The notes under the pieces are model-generated. The model was not told the origin of the DNA, searched no databases, and saw nothing but the letters and a program-made list of their open reading frames with translations. Source: Stereocaulon alpinum (taxonomy: Eukaryota; Ascomycota; Lecanoromycetes; Lecanorales; Stereocaulaceae). From it: DNA of 31,146 nucleotides. Positions 10,878 through 20,987 of the stretch are shown here, piece by piece (positions within the stretch are counted from its first letter, which is position 1; every line of letters begins with the position of its first letter). The stretch is taken from the NCBI GenBank assembly GCA_018257865.1, contig JAEUBA010000177.1:1-31146 (forward strand). Reading direction: 5' to 3'. The position numbers were made by a program, and so were the translations under genes.

Positions 10878-11980
10878 GTTACTTATATACTACTAAGTCT
10901 TAATAATAGCGACCTTCTCTAGATCTACCTTAATACCGTCTACTCTAATAATAAAGCTAAGGAACTTAGTCTTTATAATATTAAACTCGCTCTTCTTAAT
11001 ATTAGCTTATAGGCCGTTAGCTTATAAAATAGCTATAACCTTCTTAGTATAGATCTTATACTCTGCGATAGACTTAGAGTAAATTAGGATATTATCTATA
11101 TATACTAAGTAGAAATTATTAAGGTATTCTATTAGGATATTATTAATAAAACGCTAGAAGGTAGCTAGGGTATTTATTAACCTAAATAGTATTACCTTAT
11201 ACTTAAAGGTACTATATCGACTACGGAAACTAATAAGGTCCTCTAAGTCTTAGTAGATCCTTACTCTATAGAACGCCTATTAGACGTCGATCTTTATAAA
11301 AATCTTAGCTTTATAGATTCGAGCTATTATCTTATCTATTAGCGAGAGCAGGTACGGATCCTTTTTAGTTAGGTTATTAAGCTTCTAGAAATTAACGTAA
11401 AAGCGTAAGCTACTATCTTCCTTTCTAGCGAAGAGTATTAGAGCCGTATATAGTATATTTAATAGCTTAATAAATCCCTTATAGAGGTAGTCTATAATAT
11501 AGCGTTTAGCTTTAGAGAGTTACTTATTAGTTATCTTTTATAGCGGCTTAAAGGTTAAGATATTTAGGCTAGTAAGCTTAATTTTATAGTCTATACTTAG
11601 TCTTCTATTAAGTAGTATATTAGAGTCTCTTTATAAGAAGAGGGGGGCGAACTCCTAGTACTATAGTAGAAGCTTAGCTTTTACTAGGTCTTCGTCGGCC
11701 TAGTACTTAATCTCTAGTACTTCCTAAGGGGAGAGGCTTATATCTACTATAGCGAGCTTAAGAAAAAGACGCTCCTAGTATTAATCCGCCCTACGGTTAA
11801 TCTCGCGCTCTAAATCCTATATTAAGGCGATAAAGGTATTAGAATTAGGAGGTCTCCTAGACTTCTTACTAAGGTAGAAATAAGATATCGCGATAGCGGA
11901 AATCGGGACGATATCTATCCTATAAGGGCTATAGCTAGGGCGTCGAGCCTTAGCTAGTAAGGTCTTTAGATTCGATATAA
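10878..11980 (-). pseudogene. Gypsy-2 pol, 5' part: pre-RT region and reverse transcriptase
   Basis: On the minus strand, from about 11980 downward, the frame reads 'SYFYLSKKSRRPPNSNTFIAL', a 'DLEREINRRAD' block and then 'FAPLFL'. The RT follows: 'YKGFIKLLNILYTALILFARK', 'DSSLRFYVNF-KLNNLTKKDPYLLSLIDKI', then near 11220 'SFRSRYSTFKYKV' followed by 'FRLINTLATF'. The catalytic box reads 'YIDNILIYS' (near 11100), which was Y-x-D-D. 'DGIKVDLEKVAIIK' (near 10940) leads to the Copia insertion point. This is the canonical order of Ty3/Gypsy RT. Stops fall at former Gln/Trp codons. No protease D-T/S-G motif was recognised upstream. Confidence 0.85.
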
Positions 11981-12102
11981 CTAGTATATTAGGTAGTCTA
12001 TACTAAGCGGCGGTAGGTACTAGGATATTAATAGATAGCCTGCTATTATAGCTAGAATCGAAAAGTCGATAAAGTAGGAAATATTTAAATAAGTATAATT
12101 TT

Positions 12103-12150
12103 CGCGTAGCGAAACGCGTAGCGAAATATAAGGCGAAATATAAGTATAAA
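12103..12150. repeat. Short tandem repeats, tagcgaaa/ggcgaaatataag
   Basis: cgcgtagcgaaa occurs twice in tandem, followed by two aaatataag-ending units. It has no coding appearance and lies inside the Gypsy-2 5' internal region. Confidence 0.7.
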
Positions 12151-12228
12151 AATAGTAGCGTTCCACCTAGCTTAGTAGCTAGACTATATAAAATTAGGTA
12201 TAGCTTACCCCTTATCGGTGTTAAGTAG

Positions 12229-12353
12229 TAGTATAGGTCTATACCTAAGAACTATAGAGTTACTAGGAGCTATAGCGTTACTAGAAGCTATAGCGTACTA
12301 AAAGCTATAGCGTTACTCCTAATTCTTATTCCTATATAGATATAGACCTATAC
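12229..12353. repeat. About 18-bp tandem units inside an imperfect inverted repeat
   Basis: Three to four units of the type gttactag(g/a)agctatagc lie at about 12251-12318. They are bracketed by ataggtctatacctaag on the left and a partly complementary attcttattcctat...atagacctat on the right, giving an imperfect large hairpin. Function unknown; possibly structured leader RNA of Gypsy-2. Confidence 0.6.
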
Positions 12354-12449
12354 TCTTTCTTAGCTTTCGAAGCTATCTAGCTTCGCGAGGAAATAATAAG
12401 GTAAGACGAATAGCCTACTAGTAGGATCGTCTATTATAGTAGTAATTCG

Positions 12450-12546
12450 GTAGGACGGTCGAATTAGGTAGTAAGGTAAGGGTAATAGTTAGATAGTTAG
12501 TAAACTTAGTAGGACGTCTGAATTTAGTAGTAAGGTAAGGTTAATA
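12450..12546. repeat. Two about 57-bp direct repeats
   Basis: gtaggacg-tcgaatt, then agtaaggtaaggtaata-like sequence, appears twice about 57 bp apart with mainly transition differences and a small indel. It is part of the Gypsy-2 5' internal region. Confidence 0.65.
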
Positions 12547-12809
12547 ACTTAGCGAAGAGGTTAACCTACTAGTAGGGGAGTTAGGGAGGGGGTAGTTCTA
12601 TATTTAGGTAGAGATATAAAAGGTATAGGAGGGTTAAGGGTTAGAAATCCAGCTTTCTCTAAGATATACTAATTATCTAATTAGTAGGTACCTACTTATT
12701 AAGTAGGTAGTAGTTCTGTCGATAGGCAGCTATAATAAGCTTAGCCTTAGTCTAGAAAACTAAGTAAGATACGACGCTTTATAGTAGAGGGGGTATTAGT
12801 CCTATTTTA

Positions 12810-13082
12810 TATTACGGCTCGCCTAAAGGTAATTATAGGAGAAGGCAGCTTTAAAGAAAACTATCTTATATTAGGATTTAGCTAATAGGCTACGCTTAGT
12901 ATCTAGAAAATAGGACGAAGAAGAAAGGAAAGAGCTAGTAAGCTCGTAAGCCTAAATACCCCTAGGGCTAGCTCGCCGCTAGTCCCTATCCGGGAACCGT
13001 ATTAACTAGTATACTAAGCTATCTCTATACTAATACGCCACCTCTATACTAGTAGCAGGGCCTCTAGATTAGGATCGTAACA
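12810..13082 (-). repeat. Gypsy-2 5' LTR (right)
   Basis: This 273-bp repeat matches 3218-3490. It ends ggatcgtaaca at 13082 with an intact CA next to the TSD, while its inner end has TG changed to TA at 12810. In element orientation it is the 5' LTR and would have carried the promoter. Confidence 0.93.
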
Positions 13083-13087
13083 CGATT
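13083..13087. repeat. TSD of Gypsy-2 (right), CGATT
   Basis: Matches 3213-3217. LINE RT sequence (reverse strand) continues from here. Confidence 0.93.
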
Positions 13088-15580
13088 AGTAGCGCGTTAA
13101 AGAAGAGAAATAGAATTAGTAATATTAGTAATCCTTACGGAATCCCCGTCTCTACCGCCTTAACTAGACTAGTTTTACCTCTAAGAGTAATTAACGTCGC
13201 TTTATCCTTAAGGAAGCTCGCAGTCTACTAGGTAATCCCTTTAGGGATTCCTTTTATCCTTAAGTTATAAAGTAGCCTTTTATAGGATATATTATTAAAT
13301 ACCCTTACTATATCTAGTAATAGTAGGCTTACTACGTTATCTTTACCCTAGTTCTATATTATATAAATCGAGTCTATAATAGTCTCTAAGGCTATTTTAA
13401 CTAAGTATCTCTTCCTACCTCCTATCTAATATTTTAAGAGTAGGCGATTTACTTTAGCTATTCCGCTAAGGCGCTTTACTATTATTATCTCTAATACCTT
13501 CCTAAGTATATCTAGTAGTATAATAGGTTAGTATACTTTAGGTTTAGAGTAATTAGTCTTCTTTAGCTTCTTTAGTATTACTATATTCGCTTTATAGAAT
13601 TTCTTTAGGTAGTATCTATAATCTAAGTACGCTTAAAATACTCTTCTAAAAGTCTCTCCTATTTCTATATATACTGCTCTTAGGAACTTATTTAGGATTC
13701 TTAAAATCCTTAGGGCCTTATTCGCTACTAAGTACTAGATTATATCTCTTACCTCCTTTAAGGTAATCTTACTATCTATTATAATAGGCTCTAAGTAACT
13801 AGCCCCCTCTATATCCTTTAGGTTTATTAAGGATAAGGGTAGGAAGAGGACTCTCCTTAAGGCCTCTACCTTCCCTTTAAAGTCTATTACTTTATTCCCG
13901 TTTCTATCTTTAATAGCTAGGAATTATAGTAGCTCTTTAGGGTATATACTCCTCTCCCTTCCCTATTTAGTAAATTACTAAACTCCTCTTAGTCTTAGCG
14001 ATACTTTATAGACCCCCTTATAAAAAGCTATTATCCTAACCTTCTATAGGGTAGTAACCTTTTTCCTTTTAGTTTAGTAGAGAGCCTCCTTAGTATATAT
14101 ATTTTAGCTATAGCGATAGGCCTTAAGCGCAGCTTATAATACCTTAGTAACTCTTATATATACCCTATTTTAGTATAATTTAGCCCTAGTATACGGCTCC
14201 TTATATAGGATAGTATCCTCTACTACCTCCTATAGCGCAGCTATAAGCTTATTAATATATAAGTTAATTACTTCCTCTAAGTTTAATAGGTATCTACCTA
14301 TAACTTTATTTAAGATTTTTATATACTTTTAGATCTCTTCGCTAGTCGCCTTTAACTCTATCCTTTTCTAAGCTCTCCTCTTATATACTTAACGCTCGCT
14401 TTATATCTATTTTAGCTCTATTATAATTAGTATATAGTCTAACCTTATATTAAGGTTATCCCTTACCCTATACTTCGCTATTATATTATACGCGCCTTTA
14501 GTTAGGAATATAAGGTTAATAGTACTCTCTAAGCCCCTATTTTACTATATAACTAACTTCTCTAGTAGCCTAAGATTTATATCTTTTTCTCCTACTACTT
14601 CTAGTAACTTATCCGCTATTATATAGTATATAGCTTATCTTAGATTATTCTAGTAGGGGTAGTATAAGTTAAAATCCCCTACTATAATATACTCGCCCTC
14701 GTTTTCTAAGGCCTCCCTTAGCTTTAGGATAGTTATAGGGCTATCTACTAATATATAGCTTACTAGTAAGGGGTTATAGATATTATATACCTATACCCTC
14801 TCTACTAATAGCTCTTTAATATTCTTATTCTTAGCGTTAGCGTTATTTTAGGTCCTCTTAGTCTAGATTTATAATAAGTATAAGTCGCCCTCTTAGTACT
14901 CTACCCCCTAGTTATTAGGATCTATCCTTTTATTTATATAGAAGTACGTCCTAGCCTTTAGGTCTCCCCTATAAGCTAAGTAGAATCTACTTATACTTAT
15001 ATTATATAAGGTTCTATTTATTAAATTATATACTAGCTCTTAGATCGCTAATACGTCTATATCTTTTACGTCTTCGTTTTTAAGAAGTAGTACTATTACT
15101 ATATCCTTCTTCCTCTATATATTATACTATAGTATTTTTAGGTAGGATATATTCCTTATTAGGTAAGGGCTACCTAAATATTCTCTTATATTTAAGTATC
15201 CTTAGTAGTTATTATTACTCCTAAAGTCTATTTAAGGGTATTCGCTAGACTAATCCTTTCTATAGATAGGGGCTATTACCCTTATTCTACTTTAGAGAGG
15301 GTTATTAGTTATCCCCTCTTTATTATTTCCTTAGTTCCTTTCTAAAGCTTATCTATTATATCCCCTAAGGCCTTCCTTTTCCCTTTAGAGATTACCTTAT
15401 ACTACCCTTCTAAGCTAGCCCTTCCTAGTATCGCCGGCGTTAGCCCTACTAAGTATTACTTTAGGGTCTTTTTAAAGTATTTTAGTTTATACTTAATTCT
15501 TTACCTAGCCTTAGTATTCTCCTTCTACTAGATTAAGTAGGTTTTACTCTATACTAAGTACTCTCCTTATTTATTAAGGG
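13083..15580 (-). pseudogene. Tad1-like LINE, 5' part: ORF1 end, endonuclease and RT start (5'-truncated)
   Basis: This is the remainder of the LINE interrupted at 3217. The reverse complement aligns with the plus-strand LINE from about 16805 to 19295, covering the end of ORF1 (downstream of its zinc knuckles), the apurinic/apyrimidinic-type endonuclease (minus strand, about 15170-14450) and RT palm motifs. Near 13190-13110 the frame reads 'GIP-GLLILLILFLFFNALL', the decayed P-Q-G-S-x-x-S-P-x-L box of LINE RT, and joins seamlessly to 3217 across the TSD. It begins at about 15575-15580, so it lacks the 5' UTR and most of ORF1, a usual outcome of incomplete target-primed reverse transcription. 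The LINE on the other side faces away from it, head to head. Confidence 0.87.
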
Positions 15581-15720
15581 AAGATAGCGACGACGACGAG
15601 TATAACGGGCGAATAGGCCTACTAGGCTAGACGAGCGATTATACTAAGTTACGAACCTAGTAAAATAATATAAGATAGAGGGAGAGGAGAGAAGAGGGTT
15701 ATTAGTAGCGAAGGTAGATA
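15581..15720 (+). other. LINE 5' UTR and head-to-head junction
   Basis: A CpG-rich stretch (gcgacgacgacgag, cgggcgaat) follows directly on the truncated 5' end of the minus-strand LINE and precedes the first ORF1-like frame. It matches nothing else in the window, so whether it is all LINE 5' UTR or partly other DNA is open. Confidence 0.45.
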
Positions 15721-17060
15721 GGGTATATATCCTAATATAATAATAGAGTAATAGTAATAGTAGTAGAAGCCTATTAAAGGACTATAAAGCCCTTAGGGTA
15801 GAGAAAGAACTAATAAAAGAGCGTAGTATATAAAGGCTACGGAGTAGGCGCTACTAGAGTTTATAGAGAAGGTCTAGGGGATACTATAGGCGAATATAAA
15901 TAAGACTATATAAAGCTTCTTCTAAAATATAGTAGAGAGGATTATAAAGTATATATAAGAGAATACAGCTAAGAGATATACTATAAAGGAATACCGTAGC
16001 TAACTAACGCGTAAAGACTACCTAACCGGAAGGGTAAATAATAGCTAGGCGGACGTAGCTTATATAGCTTAAGGGGATTAGAATACTATCTACCTAGCTA
16101 TACCTAAGGCGGAAGATATTAAGAAAGCGAAGTAGATAATAGTTAGGATTAATAATAATAGCGAAAAGATATAGATAGCTATAGTAACCCTCCCCTAACT
16201 AATATAAATATTTAGAGGAGTAGGAGGGGTAACTAGGGAGATTATTATAATAAGGAGGACTATAGGGGGGGATATTATTCTCTAAACGGCCTTAGTAAGG
16301 GCTAGGGAGGAGTTAGAGAAGGATAATAGGTAGGTAAAGAGACTCTATAGGTTAGTAAGAGTTCTCTAGAAGATAGTAATAGTAGTAATTTATAGAGTAA
16401 AAAAGATAATAGATATAAAGGATTAATAAGGGATCTTTAAAACCTTAAGGAAAGATAATAGGAAACTCTACTTAGATTTAGAGATAATAAAGGCTAAATA
16501 ACCTATATTCGCGTTAAAGCTAAATATACTTAGGAGGGCGAAGAGATTCTCTATAATAATAATTAAAGTCCTAAGCTTAGAGGTAGCGAACCGACTTATT
16601 ATAGAGGGAATAGTAATAGAGAATAGCCTCCTCTTCTATAATTACTAAGAGAGAGAAGCTACCCCTAAGTAGTACTTTAACTACTATAGGTATAGATATA
16701 TTACTAAGGCGTATAAATACCCTACCTACTATAGGATATACGCCTAAAACTATATAACTAATAACTATATAGAAAGAGCTAATAGCAAGCCTAAATATAT
16801 AGTATATAAAGAGGAGTACTTAGTATAGAGTAAAACCTACTTAATTTAATAGAAGGAGAATATTAAGGCTAAGTAAAGAATTAAGTATAAGCTAAAATAC
16901 TTTAAAGAGACCCTAAGGTAATACTTAGTAGTACTAACGCTAGTAATACTAAAAAGGGCTAGCTTAAAAGAGTAGTATAAGGTAATCTTAAAAGGGAAGA
17001 GGAAGGCCCTAGGAGATATAATAGATAAGCCTTAGAAAGGAATTAAGGAAGTAGTAAAGA
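15720..17060 (+). pseudogene. LINE ORF1 (gag-like RNA-binding protein)
   Basis: ORF1 proteins of Tad1-like LINEs coat the RNA and localise the RNP. At 16673-16740 the frame reads Y-F-N-Y-Y-R-Y-R-Y-I-T-K-A-Y. With RIP-type Cys to Tyr and His to Tyr changes undone this is a C-x2-C-x4-H-x4-C knuckle, followed by a second one (K-Y-P-T-Y-Y-R-I-Y, then NYITNNY). A Lys/Arg/Glu-rich tail follows (16800-17030). The upstream part is charged and rich in Lys/Glu. Start codon not identifiable. The same C-terminal part is present in reverse at 15400-15575. Confidence 0.75.
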
Positions 17061-17149
17061 GAGGATAATTAATAACCCTCTCTAAAGTAGAATAAGGGTA
17101 ATAGCCCCTATCTATAGAGAGGATTAGTTTAGCGAATACCCTTAAATAG

Positions 17150-20100
17150 ATATTAAGAGTAGTAAAGACTACTAAGGATACCTAAATATAGGAGAACGTC
17201 TAAGCGGCCCCTACCTAATAAGGAATATACCCTACCTAAAAATACTATAGTATAATATATAGAGGAAGAAGGATATAGTAATAGTACTACTTCTTAAAAA
17301 TAATAATATAAAAGATATAGATATATTAGTAATCTAGGAGCTAGTATATAACCTAATAAATAGAACCTTATATAATATAAGTATAAGTAGGTTCTACCTA
17401 GCCTATAGGGGAGACCTAGAGGCTAAAATATACTTTTATATAAATAAAAGGATAGATCTTAACGACTAGGGGGTAGAGTACTAGGAGGGCGACTTATACT
17501 TATTATAGATTTAGACTAAGAGAACCTAAAATAATACTAATACTAAAGACGAAAATACTAAGGAGCTAATAGTAGAGAGGGTATAGGTATATAATATCTA
17601 TAACCCTTTACTAATAAGCTATATATTAATAGATAGCCCTATAACTATCTTAAGGCTAAAGGAGGCCTTAGAAAGCGAAGGCGAATATATTATAGTAGGG
17701 GATTTTAACCTATACTACCCCTAATAGAATAACCTAGGACGAGCTATATATTATATAATAGTAGATAGGCTACTAGAAGTAGTAGGAGAGAAGGGGATAA
17801 TTCTTAAACTACTAGAGAAGTTGGTTATATAGTAAAATAGGGGCTTAGAGAGCGCTATCGACCTTATATTTCTAACTAAAGGCGCGTATAATATAATAGT
17901 AAGGTATAGAGTAAGAGAAGACCTTAATATAGGGTTAGATTATATACTAATTATAATAAAGCTAGAATAGACTTAGAGCGAGCGCTAGGTATACTAGAAG
18001 AGAGTTTAGAAAAGGATAAAGATAGAGGCGACTAGCGAAGAGATCCGGAAATATATAAAGATCCTAAATAGGGTTATAGGTAAATACTTATTAGACTTAG
18101 AGAAAGTAATTAACCTATATATTAATAAGCTTATAGCTGCGCTATAGGAGGTAGTAGAGAATACTATCCTATTTAAGGAACCTTACGCCGGAGCTAAACT
18201 ATACTAGAATAGGGTATATATAAGAGTTATTAAGGCGTTATAGGTAGCGCTTAAGGCTTACTACTATAGTAGAAATATATAGACTAAGGAGGCTCTTTAT
18301 TAGACTAAAAGGAAAAAGGTTACTATCCTATAAAAGACTAGGATAATAGCTTTTTAAGAGGGGGTTTATAGAGTATCGCTAAGGCTAGGAGGAGTATAAT
18401 AACTTACTAAGTAAGGAAGGGAGAGGAGTATACGCCTTAAAAAGCTACTATAATTCCTAGCTATTAAAGACGGGAACGGGAATAAAGCGATAGACTTTAA
18501 AGAGAAGGTAGAGGCCTTAAGGAGGGTCCTCTTCCTATCTCTACCCTTAGTAGACTTAATAGATATTAAAGGGGCTAATTACCTAAAACCTATTATAATA
18601 GATAGCGAGATTATTATAAAGGAGGTAAGGGATATAATCTAGTACCTAGTAGTAGATAAGGCCCTAAGGATTTTAGAAATCCTAAATAGGTTCCTAAGAG
18701 TAGTATATATAGAAATAGGGGAGACCTTTTAAAGGGTATTTTAGGTATACTTAGATTATAGATACTACCTAAAGAAGTTCTATAAAGCGAATATAGTAAT
18801 ACTAAAGAAGTTAAAGAAGATTAATTACTCTAAGCCTAAGGCCTATTAACCTATTATACTACTAGATATACTTAGGAAAGTATTAGAGATAGTAATAGTA
18901 AAATAACTTAGTAGAATAGCTAAGGTAAACTACCTACTCTTAGGATATTAGATAAGAGATAGAAAGAGATATTTAGTAGAAATAGCCTTAGAGACTATTA
19001 TAAACTTAATCTATATAATATAGAACTAAGGGAAGAATAACGTAGCGAGTTTACTATTACTAGATATAGTAGGAGTATTTAATAATATATCCTATAAAAG
19101 GCTACTCTATAACTTAAGGATAAAAAGAATCCCTAAGGGGATTATCTAGTAGACTATAAGTTTCCTTAAGAATAGAGCGATATTAATAACTCTAGGGGGT
19201 AGGACTAGTTTAGTTAAGGCGATAGAAATAGGGATCCTATAAAGATTACTAATATTATTAATCCTATTCCTCTTCTTTAATACGCTACTAATTAAAGTAT
19301 ACTTAAAGGTAAAGATCTTAGTATAGGTAGGAGGATTCGTAGATAATATATACCTACTAGTATATAGTAAGATAATAGAAACGAACTATAGGTAGTTAGA
19401 ATAAGCTTATAAACTCTACTAAACGTAGGCGAAAATATATAGGGTAACGTTCGTATCCTAAAAATACGAACTAGTATATCTATTATACGCCCCTAAAAGG
19501 TTTAATATAAAGGAGACGGTATAATTTAGTAACGTAGAGGTTAAGCTAGAAGTAAGTATTAGGGTCTTAGGGCTATATATTAATACTAAACTCCGCTAGG
19601 GCCTATATATAATATAGGTAAAGATAAAGGCCGCTACTTAAGCCTAAGCGATTAAGTACCTAGTAGGATTAACTTAGGGAGCTATATTTAAGAAGTATAG
19701 AAAGGTATATAGTATAGTAGTAAAGCCTATACTTATATTCGCTACTCTAATATAGTATACCCCTACTAGGGGGTAGGGAGCTATAGAAAAGTATGTTAAG
19801 ACGCTCGTAATAATATAGAATAACTACTTATAGATAGTACTTAGAGTATATAAGGTAATACTAGTCTAAGTCTTAAAAGCGGAAGTAGTTATTATATCTA
19901 TCTAAACCTATCTAAACGCCCTAGTTATAAGATACTAAGTACTAAGGGGAGTATACCCCTTAATAATTAAAGGTAACCGCTTAATCTATAGGAGATTATA
20001 GGGAAGGAGAGGAAGGGCGCGCCTAATACGCTTAACCCTATTACTAGAAAAGGAAGAATAGGCCCTATAGGAGCTTAAGGTAAAGGATTAGGATTAAGTA

Positions 20101-20850
20101 ATAATAGCGATAAGGAGGAAGGTATATTAGTATAACTTAAAAATAGATATTAAGGAGTATTAAGACGTAGGTATCCTAGCTAAAAAGATATAAGGCTAGG
20201 TAATAATAAAGTAGATTAAGTAGTAGGAGGTATATAAGGATATTATCCCTAAGTACTCTTATATACCTATATAGAATAAACTATTATTTAGAGAAAGGTA
20301 TAACTACTACCTAAAGCTTAAGAAGGTAGAAAGCTTAATAGTAGTCTAACTCTAAAGTAGGAAGAATAGGTTTAACTACTTCCTTTATAAGGTAAAAGTA
20401 CTAGGGGTCTATAGTACCTACTATAGTTATAGATAGAGGAATTAAGATATAAAGTATATTCTCCTATACTACTTAAAGCTTAGTAATACTTAAAGGGAGC
20501 TTATTAAAGAGGTAGAGACTTATAATATTAGGATTATACTAGTTAAGACTATTAGTATAAGAGTAGCTATAAGATAGCTAGTTAGGTTAGGATTCCTAAT
20601 ATAGTATTAACTTACTAGGGAATAGCTCTCCTAGTCTAAACTCCTTATTAAAGTAGAACTAGTAATAAAAACTCTAAAGATAAAGAAGCCTAAGTATAAG
20701 TAGAAGCTAAAGGCGGCAGAGCTACTAGAGTATTATAGGGCCTATTAAGGTAATAGAGATTATTATTACTAGTATTATAAAGCTTAGTAGTAAGGTTAGA
20801 TAGGCGGAGTAGAATAATAAGTAAGCTAATAAGCGAAAGTTTTTAGCTAG
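17150..20850 (+). pseudogene. LINE ORF2: endonuclease, reverse transcriptase, C-terminal zinc region
   Basis: ORF2 nicks the target and reverse-transcribes the LINE RNA at the nick. The endonuclease starts near 17240 ('YNVYRGRR', then 'IDILVIQELVYN', where E follows the expected I-Q-E-P box). It continues with 'YIIVGDFNLYYP' (about 17690) and 'SAIDLIFLTKGA' (about 17855), the catalytic D/N and S-x-D-L boxes of APE-type LINE endonucleases. RT spans about 18580-19500: 'KPKAYQPIILLDILRKVLE', 'LLDIVGVFNNISYKRLLYNL', 'ILFLFFNTLL' and 'GGFVDNIYLLVYS' (F-V-D-D with the second Asp changed to Asn, about 19333). Beyond it is a region ending in 'YILLYYLKLSNTQREL' (about 20455), which fits the His/Cys motif near the C-terminus of this clade. 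No convincing RNase H was read. Many TAA/TAG at former Gln. Confidence 0.87.
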
Positions 20851-20865
20851 AAGGGGTAACTCTAG

Positions 20866-20987
20866 AAAGGTTTCTTTTACGTTTAGAGGGCCTTTAACCC
20901 CCCTAGATTTCCTAATAATATAAGAGAATACCCTTATTAGTATATATAGATACTAGAATAGGCGTATAAATCAATTAATTAATTAAT
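20866..20987 (+). other. LINE 3' UTR and decayed (TCAA)n tail
   Basis: Near-identical to 1-122. The tail here reads tcaattaattaattaatt because CpA within TCAA became TpA, a direct view of RIP acting on the tail. Confidence 0.88.

Larger units (their letters stand above)
11981..12809 (-). other. Gypsy-2 5' internal region without recognisable gag; repeat-rich
   Basis: Between the 5' LTR and the pol frame there are about 830 bp where a gag with a zinc knuckle should begin, and I find none. The part nearest pol (to about 12060) can be read as a continuation of the pol frame. Beyond that the DNA is dominated by short repeats: tagcgaaa units at 12105-12145, gttactagaagctatagc-like units at 12251-12318, and a pair of about 57-bp direct repeats near 12450-12550. 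This could be an ancient deletion, a non-autonomous design, or a gag too decayed for me to read. Confidence 0.55.
3218..13082 (-). mobile_element. Gypsy-2, complete chromovirus-type LTR element (nested, interrupted by Copia)
   Basis: This Ty3/Gypsy retrotransposon on the minus strand has identical-length 273-bp LTRs (TG...CA, or TA where RIP has acted), a 5-bp TSD, a polypurine tract next to the left LTR, and a pol in the order RT, RNase H, integrase, chromodomain. Without the 4965-bp Copia at 5907-10871 and its TSD the element is about 4.9 kb. The LTR pair differs essentially only by transitions, which is RIP rather than ageing. It sits inside the RT of the LINE at 1517-15580. I cannot recognise a gag gene between the 5' LTR and RT. 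Confidence 0.92.
15581..20987 (+). mobile_element. Tad1-like LINE, near full length, RIP-mutated
   Basis: This non-LTR retrotransposon of about 5.4 kb has a 5' UTR, ORF1 with CCHC knuckles, ORF2 with endonuclease and RT, a 3' UTR and a (TCAA)/(TTAA)n tail. Hardly any CpA or TpG remains over the whole length, the heaviest RIP in the window. Its tail abuts a Gypsy-1 gag fragment in the same orientation at about 20988. The 5' boundary is set by where similarity to the neighbouring minus-strand LINE ends, so it is accurate only to some tens of bases. I see no clear target-site duplication. Confidence 0.88.

Noticed and set aside
12103..12546. CRISPR-like or centromeric satellite array
   Set aside because: Units are few, of different lengths and not regularly spaced, and all lie within the Gypsy-2 internal region.
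3218..13082. Single 9.9-kb giant retroelement
   Set aside because: It contains a full second element with its own LTRs, primer site and TSD at 5907-10871 on the opposite strand.
15540..15640. Twin-primed (5'-inverted) LINE insertion
   Set aside because: Both LINE parts have their own 3' UTR and tail and cover the same region, whereas twin priming gives two adjoining, mostly non-overlapping pieces and one tail.
15581..20987. Many short open frames on both strands as small host genes
   Set aside because: Stops are abundant in all frames; the only coherent protein similarity is to decayed element genes with stops at former Gln.
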